From Ilyobacter polytropus DSM 2926 (GTDB taxonomy: Bacteria; Fusobacteriota; Fusobacteriia; Fusobacteriales; Fusobacteriaceae), in the NCBI RefSeq assembly GCF_000165505.1, contig NC_014632.1:1860001-1924000 (forward strand): 64,000 nucleotides of DNA. The letters run 5' to 3'. Made by a program: the position numbers and the translations under genes. Below are positions 1 through 9,621 of the stretch, piece after piece (position 1 is the first letter of the stretch; each line of letters begins with the position of its first letter). Below the pieces are notes generated by a model, which saw only the letters and a list, made by a program, of their open reading frames with translations, was not told the DNA's origin and did not search any database.

Positions 1-160
1 CTCTCACAGCTGTGGCTTGGCCTACTACATCAAGATAAGTATAGTTTCTGTCTACCTGAGAAAGTATTCCTTTAACTTTTTTACCTGTTTCCTCTTCATC
101 TGGCAGGTAGTCGTTTAGTAGTGCCTCAAACTCGTCGTAAGCATTGTTATTATCAAACAT
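1..160 (-). CDS. S1-domain RNA-binding protein (ribosomal protein S1-like), N-terminal part only
   Basis: The gene runs off the left edge, so only the first 53 codons are present. The start ATG at 158-160 overlaps the last 8 bases of ispH, which suggests translational coupling. The visible peptide begins MFDNNNAYDEFEALLNDYLP and continues with a stretch ending LDVVGQATAVR, typical of the acidic start and first S1 beta-barrel of ribosomal protein S1-like proteins. Such genes commonly sit next to, or fused with, ispH in Clostridia and Fusobacteria; this is the basis of the call. S1 proteins help mRNA bind the 30S subunit. The number of S1 repeats cannot be seen here. Confidence 0.7.
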   Translation of the reverse strand, partial: MFDNNNAYDEFEALLNDYLPDEEETGKKVKGILSQVDRNYTYLDVVGQATAVR

Positions 161-1022
161 CAATAATCCCCCTTAATTTATTTTCTATTTTTATTATTAT
201 TTCTTCTGGTGTTGATGCACCGGCTGTTATACCTATCTTTTCAATTCCGACAAGCCAGTCCGTGCATATATCTTTCGCCTCCTGGATCAGGTAGGTGTTA
301 GAGTTTATACCCTTTGATATATCATATAATTTTCTTGTGTTAGAGCTCCTCTTTCCTCCTATTACAAGCACCAAATCTACCTCGCCTGCAAGTTTTTCAG
401 CAGCTTTCTGCCTTACAAAAGTGGCTCCACATATCTTGTTAAATATCTCTGCATTAGGGAAATAATTATTGATGTACTCCCTTACTTTTTCAAAATTATT
501 TTTATTCAAAGTAGTCTGAGTCAATACGGCATATTTGCCGTTTTTATCAATTCCAGAATCTATAAGTTCATTTAAATCCTTAAAAATATAGACTCTTTCT
601 CCAAAAGATATTATTCCCTTAACTTCAGGATGATTCTTGTCACCAATAAAGATAATATCATAACCTTTTTTTTCCATTTCAACAAGGGTATTTCTTATCT
701 CAGTAACAAAGGAACATGCTGCATCATGTACTTCTACTTTTTTTTCTTCCAGTCTATCATAAATTTCCTTTATTGTTCCATGGGCTCTTATTATTACAAT
801 ATCACCCTCTTTAAGATCATCCTCATTTTTAAGGAGTGTTTCTTCTTCTAGTATTTCTATGCCTTTATTTCTCAGGTCTTCTATTACGTGTTCATTGTGC
901 ACTAGCATTCCAAGCATAAAAATCCTTTTGTTTTTTTCTTTTCTAGAGAGAGCCTCTGAAAGTTCTACAGCTTCTCTTACTCCAAAACAAAAACCCATTT
1001 TTTCAGCTCTTATTACTTCCAT
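153..1022 (-). CDS. ispH: 4-hydroxy-3-methylbut-2-enyl diphosphate reductase
   Basis: Last enzyme of the MEP isoprenoid pathway; it reduces HMBPP to IPP and DMAPP with an iron-sulfur cluster in the cytoplasm. The 289-residue product has the usual length. The three cluster-binding cysteines are visible at C12 (GFCFG), C103 (AACSFV) and C198 (KICGAT), along with the conserved histidines H42 (VHN), H81 (RAHG) and H131 (NHPE). The usual DATCPFV segment reads DAACSFV here, a mild variation that keeps the cysteine. The start lies 9 bases after ptsH, and its end overlaps the S1-like gene, so it belongs to the ptsI-ptsH transcript. Another MEP gene, dxr, lies at 46197-47345. Confidence 0.97.
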   Translation of the reverse strand: MEVIRAEKMGFCFGVREAVELSEALSRKEKNKRIFMLGMLVHNEHVIEDLRNKGIEILEEETLLKNEDDLKEGDIVIIRAHGTIKEIYDRLEEKKVEVHDAACSFVTEIRNTLVEMEKKGYDIIFIGDKNHPEVKGIISFGERVYIFKDLNELIDSGIDKNGKYAVLTQTTLNKNNFEKVREYINNYFPNAEIFNKICGATFVRQKAAEKLAGEVDLVLVIGGKRSSNTRKLYDISKGINSNTYLIQEAKDICTDWLVGIEKIGITAGASTPEEIIIKIENKLRGIIDV

Positions 1023-1031
1023 ATCTGCCGA

Positions 1032-1301
1032 TTACTCCTCATTGAATTTTTTGACTTCTATGAGATCTCTCAGTGCTTCCAACAAATGATTTTCATCTTC
1101 TCCGTCAGCCTCGAGAACTAGAGTTCTCCCTTGCTCTGCAGCCAAAAGCATAAGACCCATTATACTTTTACCATTAACCTCTTCATCATCACATTTTACT
1201 GTTACATCTGAATCAAATTCGCTAGCAGTCTGAACAAAAAGAGAGGAAGGTCTAGCATGAAGTCCGGCCTTGTTTTTAATCTGTACCTCTATACTCTTCA
1301 T
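1032..1301 (-). CDS. ptsH: Phosphocarrier protein HPr of the PTS
   Basis: Small cytoplasmic phosphocarrier of the sugar phosphotransferase system, accepting phosphate from enzyme I and passing it to EIIA proteins. The 89-residue protein shows the active-site motif GLHARPSS with His15. It also has the regulatory-site region GKSIMGLM with Ser46, the residue phosphorylated by HPr kinase in Gram-positive-type systems; no HPr kinase gene is in this window. The start is preceded by an AGGAGG-like site (aggaccac region). It lies 21 bases downstream of ptsI and 9 bases upstream of ispH, so it is the middle gene of the operon. Confidence 0.97.
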   Translation of the reverse strand: MKSIEVQIKNKAGLHARPSSLFVQTASEFDSDVTVKCDDEEVNGKSIMGLMLLAAEQGRTLVLEADGEDENHLLEALRDLIEVKKFNEE

Positions 1302-1322
1302 AAAGTGGTCCTCCTAAATATA

Positions 1323-3047
1323 TCACATCACATAATTTTTTAACAAATCTTTTACTTCATTCGAATCCCTACAGGATAATATTTTATTCTTTAATTTTCT
1401 TATATCATTCATATCGCTGTTTCTTATCAAGTGTTTCGCCCTTGGTAAAAAAGAAGCGAGCATACTCAAATCCTTAATTCCAAAACTCATAAATGCTATT
1501 ATAGCCATAGGATCTCCAGCCATCTCACCGCAGACACTTACTTTTTTCCCGTGTCTTATCCCGGCTTCTGCCACCATATTTATTGCCCTTAGTACTGCAG
1601 GGTCATAGCAGTCATAGATATGAGCTACATCGTCACTCAGCCTGTCTGCAGCGAGTATATACTGCGTCAGGTCATTGGTTCCTATACTAAAGAAGTCTAC
1701 CTTTTCTCCAAAAACATCTGCCAAAAGTGCAGCAGAAGGAACCTCTATCATTATCCCTACCTCTATATCATCTTTATAATCTACTTTTGCAGCCTTCAAT
1801 TCATTCTTGACCTCTTGTAGAATTTTATCAGCTTCTTCTATCTCCCATAGATTTGTCACCATAGGATACATTATCTTGATATTTTTTCCGTAAGCTACCC
1901 TCAGTATCGCCTTTAGTTGCTCTTTAAATATACTTTTATGGGATAAAGTAAACCTTAGACCTCTAAGCCCTAGAAATGGGTTTTCCTCATCGTTCATCTC
2001 ATAGTAGGATAGATGTTTATCTGCACCTATATCTAGAGTCCTTATTATTACAGGTCTGTCTCCACCTAGATCATTATAGACTTTTTCATATATTTCCATC
2101 TGTTTAGTTTCACTTGGAAAAAATTCAGAATCCATGTATATAAATTCCGACCTAAAAAGACCTATTCCGTCGGGGTTTTTCTTTTTCAGATCCAGCATAT
2201 CCAGATCTCCGCCAACGTTTATACTCAGATCTAATTTCCCGCCGTCCAAAGTCTCAGCAGGAAGTTCTATTAATTTTTCAAGTTCACAGACCTTCTTGTA
2301 AAGCTCTTCCTGTTCATTTTCATAACCTTCAAAGACCTTGTCTGTCGCATCTATTATAACACAAGAGCTTGATTTTCTGGTATCAAGTATTATTTTACCG
2401 TCCCACTCTCTCTGCATTATACTTTTAACACCCATCAAAGTTGGGATTCCCAAAGCCTTAGCCAAGATTGCCACATGGGATGTCTCTCCACCATATTCAG
2501 TTATTATACCTAGAATATTTATATCAAAGTGATGTATTTTTAGCAATTCTGTTGGAAAAAGTTCTTTTGTTATTAAAATTTTACCTTCTATATCCTCTAA
2601 TTCCCCTTCTTCACTTAGGAGGTTCCTTATAAGCTTTTCACCTACATCTTGTATATCTAGACCTCTTTGCCTATACACAGGATCATTCAATTGATTAAAC
2701 ATGTCCACATATTTTTCAATTACACTTTCCAATATTTTTTCCACATTTATCAGATCCGATGTTATACGGGTGTTTATCTCTGATAAAAGTACAGGGTCAT
2801 CTAGAATCATCAAATGCACATTTAAAATTTTAAGCTCATCACTATTTATTCTCCCCTTTAGAGATTCTATGAGAAACTTTATCTCCTGTTTCGTCTCCTT
2901 GAGGGCGAACTTAAATCTGTTGATCTCTTCATCAACTTTGTCTTCGTCTATTTTATACTCTGTAACGTCAACCTTTTTCTTTTTTCTCAAGTAAGGCTGT
3001 CCTATTACAATCCCTTCAAATATAGATTTTCCTTCTAGCCTTTCCAT
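1323..3047 (-). CDS. ptsI: PTS enzyme I (phosphoenolpyruvate-protein phosphotransferase)
   Basis: Transfers phosphate from PEP to HPr, the first step of PTS sugar uptake. I chose the ATG at 3045-3047 (product begins MERLEGKSIF, 574 residues) because a GAAGGGG ribosome-binding site sits 8 bases before it; the reading frame stays open upstream to a GTG at 3077. Domains in order are the HPr-binding and swivelling phosphohistidine domain with GGETSHVAI (His191 in this numbering) and the C-terminal PEP-binding TIM barrel with VCGEMAGDP. The length matches the family. It is first in the operon ptsI-ptsH-ispH-S1, with a promoter just upstream. Confidence 0.96.
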   Translation of the reverse strand: MERLEGKSIFEGIVIGQPYLRKKKKVDVTEYKIDEDKVDEEINRFKFALKETKQEIKFLIESLKGRINSDELKILNVHLMILDDPVLLSEINTRITSDLINVEKILESVIEKYVDMFNQLNDPVYRQRGLDIQDVGEKLIRNLLSEEGELEDIEGKILITKELFPTELLKIHHFDINILGIITEYGGETSHVAILAKALGIPTLMGVKSIMQREWDGKIILDTRKSSSCVIIDATDKVFEGYENEQEELYKKVCELEKLIELPAETLDGGKLDLSINVGGDLDMLDLKKKNPDGIGLFRSEFIYMDSEFFPSETKQMEIYEKVYNDLGGDRPVIIRTLDIGADKHLSYYEMNDEENPFLGLRGLRFTLSHKSIFKEQLKAILRVAYGKNIKIMYPMVTNLWEIEEADKILQEVKNELKAAKVDYKDDIEVGIMIEVPSAALLADVFGEKVDFFSIGTNDLTQYILAADRLSDDVAHIYDCYDPAVLRAINMVAEAGIRHGKKVSVCGEMAGDPMAIIAFMSFGIKDLSMLASFLPRAKHLIRNSDMNDIRKLKNKILSCRDSNEVKDLLKNYVM

Positions 3048-3085
3048 GGACATAACCCCTTCATTAAGCATAATCACTTAAATAC

Positions 3086-3114
3086 ATTATATCCTATTTT
3101 AAAGTAATTTTCAA
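3086..3114 (-). promoter_or_regulatory. Promoter of the ptsI operon
   Basis: On the minus strand, TTGAAA (3109-3114) and TATAAT (3086-3091) are separated by 17 bases, a near-consensus sigma70-type promoter about 40 bases before the ptsI start. The rest of the ptsI to DUF1667 gap, 3115-3318, is AT-rich and shows nothing else I can support. Confidence 0.75.
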
Positions 3115-3318
3115 TTTATTTGAATCTCTTTAATGTACAAATCCAAGTACAAACTAACCTTTTTAGCACTTTATTTTCAATGGCCTGCAAACAAACTGTA
3201 CTTTTTACAGGATAACAATTTTTTTTATCCCTCTTTTATAGGGCTATTTTTTTATCCAAATACCCTTTTCAAGACATTTTTTTCTATAATTTCTCTTTTC
3301 TGTCTAAAACCTTTTTAT

Positions 3319-3354
3319 CTCTAAAAAAGCAGAGGATTAACACCCTCTGCTTTA
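3319..3354 (-). terminator. Terminator after glycerol cluster copy 1
   Basis: A hairpin (AAAGCAGAGGG stem, short loop, CCTCTGCTTT) followed on the minus strand by a run of T lies just past the DUF1667 stop. The partner terminator of copy 2 at 9568-9603 has the same stem with two loop differences, so this is where the near-identical repeat begins to diverge. Confidence 0.8.
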
Positions 3355-3372
3355 ATAATTTTATTTTTTTTA

Positions 3373-3723
3373 CTACATGTTACGGGTGATTACAAGATTT
3401 ACACCTGTTCCAAAAATATCCTCAGCTATTACATCACCCATTTTTACCGGTCCCTTTGCTGATATACTGTTTATCAGTTCCATGCATTTTACATTTAGTT
3501 CCTTTGGTATTGCTCCGTCTGTTTTTACAGGAACTCTGTTATGCAGTCCGTCTGTTATCTTTATCGTAGAAGTTATTACTCTTGTAGGTGCTGTAAGCTC
3601 TACAAATCCATATTTTTCTCCTCTAGGACATAGATTCCCTGTCACTTTATAATCATTTTCTACATCTACTTCCAAGTGACATCCCATAGGACACACTATA
3701 CAAATCAATTCTTTTTTCATCAA
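3373..3723 (-). CDS. DUF1667 cysteine-motif protein, copy A1
   Basis: A 116-residue protein with an N-terminal ICIVCPMGC motif (C8, C11, C15) and a fourth cysteine in NLCPRG (C32), a pattern suited to a metal or iron-sulfur site. The second half contains the conserved VPVKTDGAIPKE segment. DUF1667 proteins are regularly found as the third gene after a GlpA-like flavoprotein and an FAD/NAD oxidoreductase, and this is the order here (20 bases downstream of the oxidoreductase). I infer a role as the iron-sulfur or electron-transfer subunit of an anaerobic G3P-oxidising complex; the function is not established by the sequence. Identical to 9622-9972. Confidence 0.85.
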   Translation of the reverse strand: MMKKELICIVCPMGCHLEVDVENDYKVTGNLCPRGEKYGFVELTAPTRVITSTIKITDGLHNRVPVKTDGAIPKELNVKCMELINSISAKGPVKMGDVIAEDIFGTGVNLVITRNM

Positions 3724-3742
3724 ATATTCACCTTCCTTTTCC

Positions 3743-5002
3743 TTACTTAACTTCAGCTATTGATACCTTTAATTCGTCTCCGATTATTTTATCAAGTATT
3801 TTTTTAGGTAATATTATTTTCTCCATCTCTCCTGGAGCAAGATGTTTTTTAGTGAGGGATACAAGAGTCTGATCTCCGTCTTTTACCTCTAATTTTACAT
3901 CTCTGTAGACATTATTTACTCTCATAAATATTTCTAATTTATCATCTATATTTTCAAGTCTGATTTTCTGTGGAACAGTATAACTAACTCCAAAGTCAGC
4001 CTTAACTTTTTTGTATACATCACTCTGTTTTACATTTCCGCTTATATATTTTGCGGCAGCTTTTCCTGCTCTTCTAGATTCTGCGCTCACAAAGTCTACA
4101 AGGTCATGTACGTGTACTACGTTTCCGCATGCAAATATTCCTGGAACACTTGTTTCCATTAGTTCATTTACAATAGGTCCCGAAGTTCTCTGATCTATAT
4201 CTATTTTTGCAGTTCTAGAAAGTTCATTTTCAGGTATTAGTCCCACTGAAAGTAAAAGAGTGTCACAATCATAATTTATCTCAGTTCCAGGAATAGGTCT
4301 TCTGTTGGCATCTACCTTAGCTACAGTTATCCCCTCGACTCTCTCTTTTCCCTTTATATTTGTTACAGTGTGGCTAAGTAAAAGTGGTATGTCATAGTCC
4401 TCTAGACACTGTACTATATTTCTTGTAAGTCCTCCTGAGAAAGGCATAAGTTCAACCACTGCCTCTACCTTAGCACCTTCTAGAGTCATTCTTCTGGCCA
4501 TTATTAGACCTATATCTCCCGATCCCAAGATTACTACTTTTTTACCTACCATGTAACCTTCCATGTTTATGAATCTCTGAGCGGCTCCTGCTGTAAATAC
4601 TCCTGCAGGTCTGTCTCCAGGTATAGAGATCGCTCCTCTTGTTCTCTCTCTGCATCCCATGGCCATTATTATAGCTTCAGCCTCAACTTCCATATATCCG
4701 TCTACAGTATTTATCAGTTGAAGCTTTTTACTGTTATCCATATGCAGTACCATAGTATCTAGTTTATATTCTATCCCTAGTTCCATCATTTGATTTATGA
4801 ATCTCTGGGCATATTCAGGTCCTGTAAGTTCCTCTTTAAATTCATGAAGTCCGAAACCATTATGAATACACTGCTGTAAAATTCCGCCTAATTCTTTATC
4901 TCTCTCTATTACCAATATATCTTTTACTCCGTTATTCTTTGCCTCTATTGCCGCTGCAAGACCAGCTGGTCCTCCTCCTATAACTACAAGCTCACGTTTC
5001 AT
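3743..5002 (-). CDS. FAD/NAD(P)-dependent oxidoreductase of the glycerol cluster, copy 1
   Basis: A 419-residue two-dinucleotide-fold flavoprotein. The FAD-binding motif GGGPAGLAAA lies near the N terminus, an NAD(P)-binding fold with ILGSGDIGLIMARR lies near residue 160, and the FAD ribityl-binding segment GIFACGNVVHVHDLVD lies near 300. A conserved cysteine sits in GGILQQCIHNGFG near the first fold. It probably passes electrons from the neighbouring G3P dehydrogenase to NAD(P) or another carrier; that coupling is inference from the fixed gene triad. It starts 14 bases after the dehydrogenase-like gene. Identical to 9992-11251. Confidence 0.85.
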   Translation of the reverse strand: MKRELVVIGGGPAGLAAAIEAKNNGVKDILVIERDKELGGILQQCIHNGFGLHEFKEELTGPEYAQRFINQMMELGIEYKLDTMVLHMDNSKKLQLINTVDGYMEVEAEAIIMAMGCRERTRGAISIPGDRPAGVFTAGAAQRFINMEGYMVGKKVVILGSGDIGLIMARRMTLEGAKVEAVVELMPFSGGLTRNIVQCLEDYDIPLLLSHTVTNIKGKERVEGITVAKVDANRRPIPGTEINYDCDTLLLSVGLIPENELSRTAKIDIDQRTSGPIVNELMETSVPGIFACGNVVHVHDLVDFVSAESRRAGKAAAKYISGNVKQSDVYKKVKADFGVSYTVPQKIRLENIDDKLEIFMRVNNVYRDVKLEVKDGDQTLVSLTKKHLAPGEMEKIILPKKILDKIIGDELKVSIAEVK

Positions 5003-5016
5003 TATATAATACCTCC

Positions 5017-6444
5017 CTATTTCGTTTCCCCTGTTAGGATGTAAGAGTTCTTCTTATCCAAAACAACTTCTTCCAAGCTTACATTCAGTTCTCTTGCCAA
5101 TATCTCTTGAACTCTCGGACCGCAGAATCCTCCCTGACATCTTCCCATACCAGGTCTGCATCTCTTCTTAACTCCGTCTACAGTTCTTGCTCCTACTTTT
5201 CTATGAATAGAGCTTACTATTTCACCCTCAGTTATATTCTCACATCTGCATATTACTCTTCCATACTGTGGATTTTCTTTTATCAGTTCTTTTTTCTCTT
5301 CTGCATTTAGTTCCATAAATATTATCTGCTCTCTTTTAGGATTGAAGTCTGATTTTTCTTTTACTTCTCCTAATTTTTCTACCGCCATCTTAGCAACGTC
5401 AAGTCCAATAGCAGGCGCCGCAGAAAGTCCTGGAGATTTTATACCGGCCACATCAAAGAATAGTGGCGCACCAGGTGCTTCCTCTATTATGAAGTCTCCC
5501 CTGTCTCCTTCAGCTCTAAGCCCTGCAAAACTTCTTATTGACTCTCTGAAGTGAATTCCAGGAACAGATTTTACTGCATGCTCCTTTACAAATTCAAGTT
5601 GTTCTGTAGTTGTAGAGATATCATCTCTGTCATCCATATCCTGCGCGTCAGGTCCTAACAATAGGTTCCCGTGAACTGTAGGAGTTACCAGTATTCCTTT
5701 TCCAAGTTCTGTTGGACACTGGAATATTACCTGCCCTACAAGTTCTCCCTGTGTCTTATCCATTACAAAGTACTGACCTCTTCTAGGTTTTATCTTAAAA
5801 GTTTCTTCAGATACCATGTTGTGGATTTTATCTGCATAAACTCCAGAAGCATTTATTACTACCTTTGCCTCAAAGTTTCTTTCTTGAGTTATTATTCTGT
5901 ATCCTGTTTCTAGCTTTTCTATATCAACAACGTCTTGATTTAATTCTATATTCACACCATTTTCTGCTGCATTTTCAAGCATCGCTATAGTCAGTTCCCA
6001 AGGTCCTACAATCCCTGCTGTTTTAGCGTGAAGAGCTGCTACTACCTCATCACTTATGTTTGGTTCTAGCTTTTTTATCTCATCTTTTTCTAATAATTCC
6101 ATTTCAGGTATATTATTTACGATTCCTCTTTTATACAGTAAATCTAAGTGTTCTCTTTCCTCTTCAGAAAAGGCAAGAACCAAAGATCCGCATCTCTCAA
6201 AAGGAACAGACAGCTCATCGCATATTTTATCAAACATGGCATTTCCAAGAGCGTTGTATTTTGCCATAAGTGTTCCCTCATGAGCATCATATCCAGCATG
6301 TACAATCGCAGAATTTGCCTTTGTTGTTCCGTTCGACACATCATTTTCTTTTTCTATAACTACTACATTCAGGTCATATTTAGAAAGCTCCCTAGCAACA
6401 GAAGCACCTATAACCCCAGCCCCAATTATCGCAACATCATACAT
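5017..6444 (-). CDS. Glycerol-3-phosphate dehydrogenase-like FAD protein with BFD iron-sulfur domain, copy 1
   Basis: A 475-residue protein. Residues 1 to about 370 form a D-amino-acid-oxidase (DAO) flavoprotein domain with the FAD motif AIIGAGVIGASVARELS. The C terminus is a BFD-like [2Fe-2S] domain with CRCE (C399, C401) and RCQGGFC (C436, C441). This GlpA-type architecture converts G3P to dihydroxyacetone phosphate in anaerobes and matches the glpK/glpF context. It heads the triad with the oxidoreductase and DUF1667 gene. Its leader holds a promoter and a strong terminator-like hairpin, pointing to control by GlpP antitermination. The electron acceptor is unknown. Identical to 11266-12693. 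Confidence 0.88.
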   Translation of the reverse strand: MYDVAIIGAGVIGASVARELSKYDLNVVVIEKENDVSNGTTKANSAIVHAGYDAHEGTLMAKYNALGNAMFDKICDELSVPFERCGSLVLAFSEEEREHLDLLYKRGIVNNIPEMELLEKDEIKKLEPNISDEVVAALHAKTAGIVGPWELTIAMLENAAENGVNIELNQDVVDIEKLETGYRIITQERNFEAKVVINASGVYADKIHNMVSEETFKIKPRRGQYFVMDKTQGELVGQVIFQCPTELGKGILVTPTVHGNLLLGPDAQDMDDRDDISTTTEQLEFVKEHAVKSVPGIHFRESIRSFAGLRAEGDRGDFIIEEAPGAPLFFDVAGIKSPGLSAAPAIGLDVAKMAVEKLGEVKEKSDFNPKREQIIFMELNAEEKKELIKENPQYGRVICRCENITEGEIVSSIHRKVGARTVDGVKKRCRPGMGRCQGGFCGPRVQEILARELNVSLEEVVLDKKNSYILTGETK

Positions 6445-6511
6445 ATCTCTTCTACCTCCCTAATAAATAACTACATTCAAGGATCTTTATCTAAGAAAGA
6501 ATACCAGATCA

Positions 6512-6564
6512 ATAAAAAATGCCAAGTAAACAGGAAGGTACAATGGTACCCCTGCATACTTGGC
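6512..6564 (-). promoter_or_regulatory. Leader terminator before the G3P dehydrogenase-like gene, copy 1 (GlpP target candidate)
   Basis: On the minus strand a long hairpin starts GCCAAGTA and closes TACTTGGC (6521-6564), with inner pairing GGTAC/GTACC, followed by ATTTTTTATT. It lies between the promoter and the start codon, so it would terminate transcription inside the 5' leader. It is preceded by a purine-rich stretch GAGAGATTATGAGA. In Bacillus subtilis, GlpP lets polymerase pass a comparable leader terminator of glpD when G3P is present; a GlpP gene is in this window at 15704-16270. Confidence 0.65.
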
Positions 6565-6603
6565 TCTCATAATCTCTCTTGCCTTTATTATGTTCTTTTT
6601 TAT

Positions 6604-6631
6604 ATTATACTATTCTTTTGCTCACAGTCAA
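6604..6631 (-). promoter_or_regulatory. Promoter of the G3P dehydrogenase-like operon, copy 1
   Basis: TTGACT (6626-6631) and TATAAT (6604-6609) on the minus strand, spacer 16 bases. It lies in the 239-base gap after glpK, about 160 bases before the start codon, leaving room for the leader hairpin. Confidence 0.75.
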
Positions 6632-6683
6632 TGTTTTTTTATCTTTAAATTTCCTAAGGCATAAAAACCAAGTTCTGTTTAGA

Positions 6684-8195
<1,512 letters not shown>

Positions 8196-8235
8196 TTAAC
8201 TTGACCTCCCAGAATTTTTTTATATAAAAATCAAC

Positions 8236-8955
8236 TTAACTCCAAACACTTAAACATATCATATATATATTTGCCCCTATAACTCCTCCCACAATAGGAG
8301 CCACTATTGGAACCCATGCATATCCCCAGTCAGAATCTCCCTTTCCTTTTATAGGAAGTAACGCATGAGCTATTCTAGGTCCCAAATCTCTTGCTGGGTT
8401 TATAGCATATCCTGTAGGTCCTCCAAGACTTAGACCAAGTGACCATACAAGTATACCTACAAGTAAGGCAGCCATAGGTCCTACATTGTTATTTCCGTTT
8501 GTTATCCCCATAACTCCCAAAACAAGCATAGCTGTTCCTATTACTTCAGTTATAAAATTCCATTTGGCTCCTCTTATAGCAGGACCCGTAGAAAACGTAG
8601 CAAGTTTACCTCCAGCATCCTCTGTCTCATCATAATGCTGTTTATATGTGAGATATACAAGAATCGCTCCGGTGAATGCCCCGGCCACCTGAGCCACTAT
8701 ATATCCAGGAACCATCCCCCAGTCAAAAGCTCCCACAGAAGCCAATCCAATAGTAACCGCCGGATTTATGTGAGCTCCGCTTACCCATCCTGTTACATAT
8801 ACCGCTATTGCAACTGCAAAACCCCAACCAGTCGTTATAACTATCCATCCACTGTCGTTACCCTTACTCTTGTTCAGAACCACATTTGCAACCACTCCGT
8901 TACCAAGTAATACCAGGATCATCGTACCTATAAACTCTGCTAAATAAACCCCCAT
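8236..8955 (-). CDS. glpF: Glycerol uptake facilitator (aquaglyceroporin), copy 1
   Basis: Inner-membrane channel for glycerol diffusion. The 239-residue MIP-family protein has both pore motifs, HINPAV and GYAINPARDLGPR; the D after the second NPAR is the glycerol-facilitator rather than water-channel signature. Six hydrophobic membrane segments fit the family. An AGGAGGAACAG site precedes the start. It lies 57 bases downstream of the divergent DUF1667 gene and 40 bases upstream of glpK1. Unlike its neighbours it is clearly diverged from copy 2 (for example DDSGWIVITTGW against NNSGWIVITAGW), so it lies outside the homogenised block. Confidence 0.96.
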   Translation of the reverse strand: MGVYLAEFIGTMILVLLGNGVVANVVLNKSKGNDSGWIVITTGWGFAVAIAVYVTGWVSGAHINPAVTIGLASVGAFDWGMVPGYIVAQVAGAFTGAILVYLTYKQHYDETEDAGGKLATFSTGPAIRGAKWNFITEVIGTAMLVLGVMGITNGNNNVGPMAALLVGILVWSLGLSLGGPTGYAINPARDLGPRIAHALLPIKGKGDSDWGYAWVPIVAPIVGGVIGANIYMICLSVWS

Positions 8956-9012
8956 TTTTCTGTTCCTCCTTTTTTATTGTATTTTAAACAATTTATAAAA
9001 TTATATTCTTAG

Positions 9013-9360
9013 CTACATATCCCGTGTTATGACAAGGTTTACCCCACTACCCAGGATATTTTCCACAACTATATCCCCCATTTTCACTGGAGCCTCCACT
9101 TCCAACTCGCTTATTATCTTCATGCATTCAAAATTAAGCTCTTTCGGTATCCCACCATCTGTTTTTACAGGAACAACTTTATGAATGCCTCCTTTTACTT
9201 TTATTGTAGAAGTTATAATTCTCTTCGGTGCAGTCAGCTCCTCTTTTGCATATATTTCACCTCTAGGACACTTGTTTCCACTGACTTTAATTCCATCACT
9301 GTCATCAATTGTCATATGACACCCTATAGGGCATACTATGCACACCATTTCTCTTATCAT
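9013..9360 (-). CDS. DUF1667 cysteine-motif protein, divergent copy B
   Basis: A 115-residue relative of the proteins at 3373 and 9622, sharing the VCIVCPIGCHM motif, the NKCPRGE cysteine and VPVKTDGGIPKEL, but differing at many positions. It is placed unusually: it is the first gene before glpF1 rather than the last gene after the oxidoreductase. An AAGGAGG site precedes it. It may be a remnant of a third triad or a subunit specialised for copy 1. No paired oxidoreductase lies beside it. Confidence 0.8.
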   Translation of the reverse strand: MIREMVCIVCPIGCHMTIDDSDGIKVSGNKCPRGEIYAKEELTAPKRIITSTIKVKGGIHKVVPVKTDGGIPKELNFECMKIISELEVEAPVKMGDIVVENILGSGVNLVITRDM

Positions 9361-9567
9361 TACTCCAACCTCCTTATAACAGTCGTGTCAAAATTTAAAT
9401 ATTATTTTCTAATTAAAAATTTATTGTCCACTTATAAATCATTAAGTTTTTATTTCAGTCAAATATCATTCACGATTTATTCTTTCTACACTTTCACAAT
9501 TTTTCATTTTTTTTATTTGTTTTTTTTTATTCTTTATAAATCAGCTACATTTTAATTCATTACATCC
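9361..9567 (-). promoter_or_regulatory. Upstream region of the DUF1667-B/glpF1/glpK1 transcript
   Basis: AT-rich gap containing a possible promoter (TTGACT at 9457-9462 with a weak TTATAA or ATTTAT about 17-19 bases on) and the sequence AAGTGGACAATAAATTTTT (about 9415-9433, minus strand). A very similar AAGTGGACATTTAATTTTT occurs in the glpF2 leader near 15441-15458, so the two regions look ancestrally related. No terminator hairpin is visible here, unlike in the glpF2 leader. Confidence 0.4.
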
Positions 9568-9603
9568 ATAAAAAAAAGCAGAGGATCAATACCCTCTGCT
9601 TTA
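9568..9603 (-). terminator. Terminator after glycerol cluster copy 2
   Basis: Hairpin AAAGCAGAGGG, loop TATTGA, then the complementary arm TCCTCTGCTTT and a T run on the minus strand, just past the DUF1667 stop. It keeps the stem of the copy 1 terminator while the loop differs, consistent with an older duplication. Confidence 0.8.
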
Positions 9604-9621
9604 ATAATTTTATTTTTTTTA

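Noticed and set aside
6148..6648. A 166-codon plus-strand frame crossing the start of the G3P dehydrogenase-like gene and its leader (also at 12397-12897)
   Set aside because: Antisense to a strongly supported gene and its promoter/terminator; its length follows from the AT-rich complement and it resembles no family.
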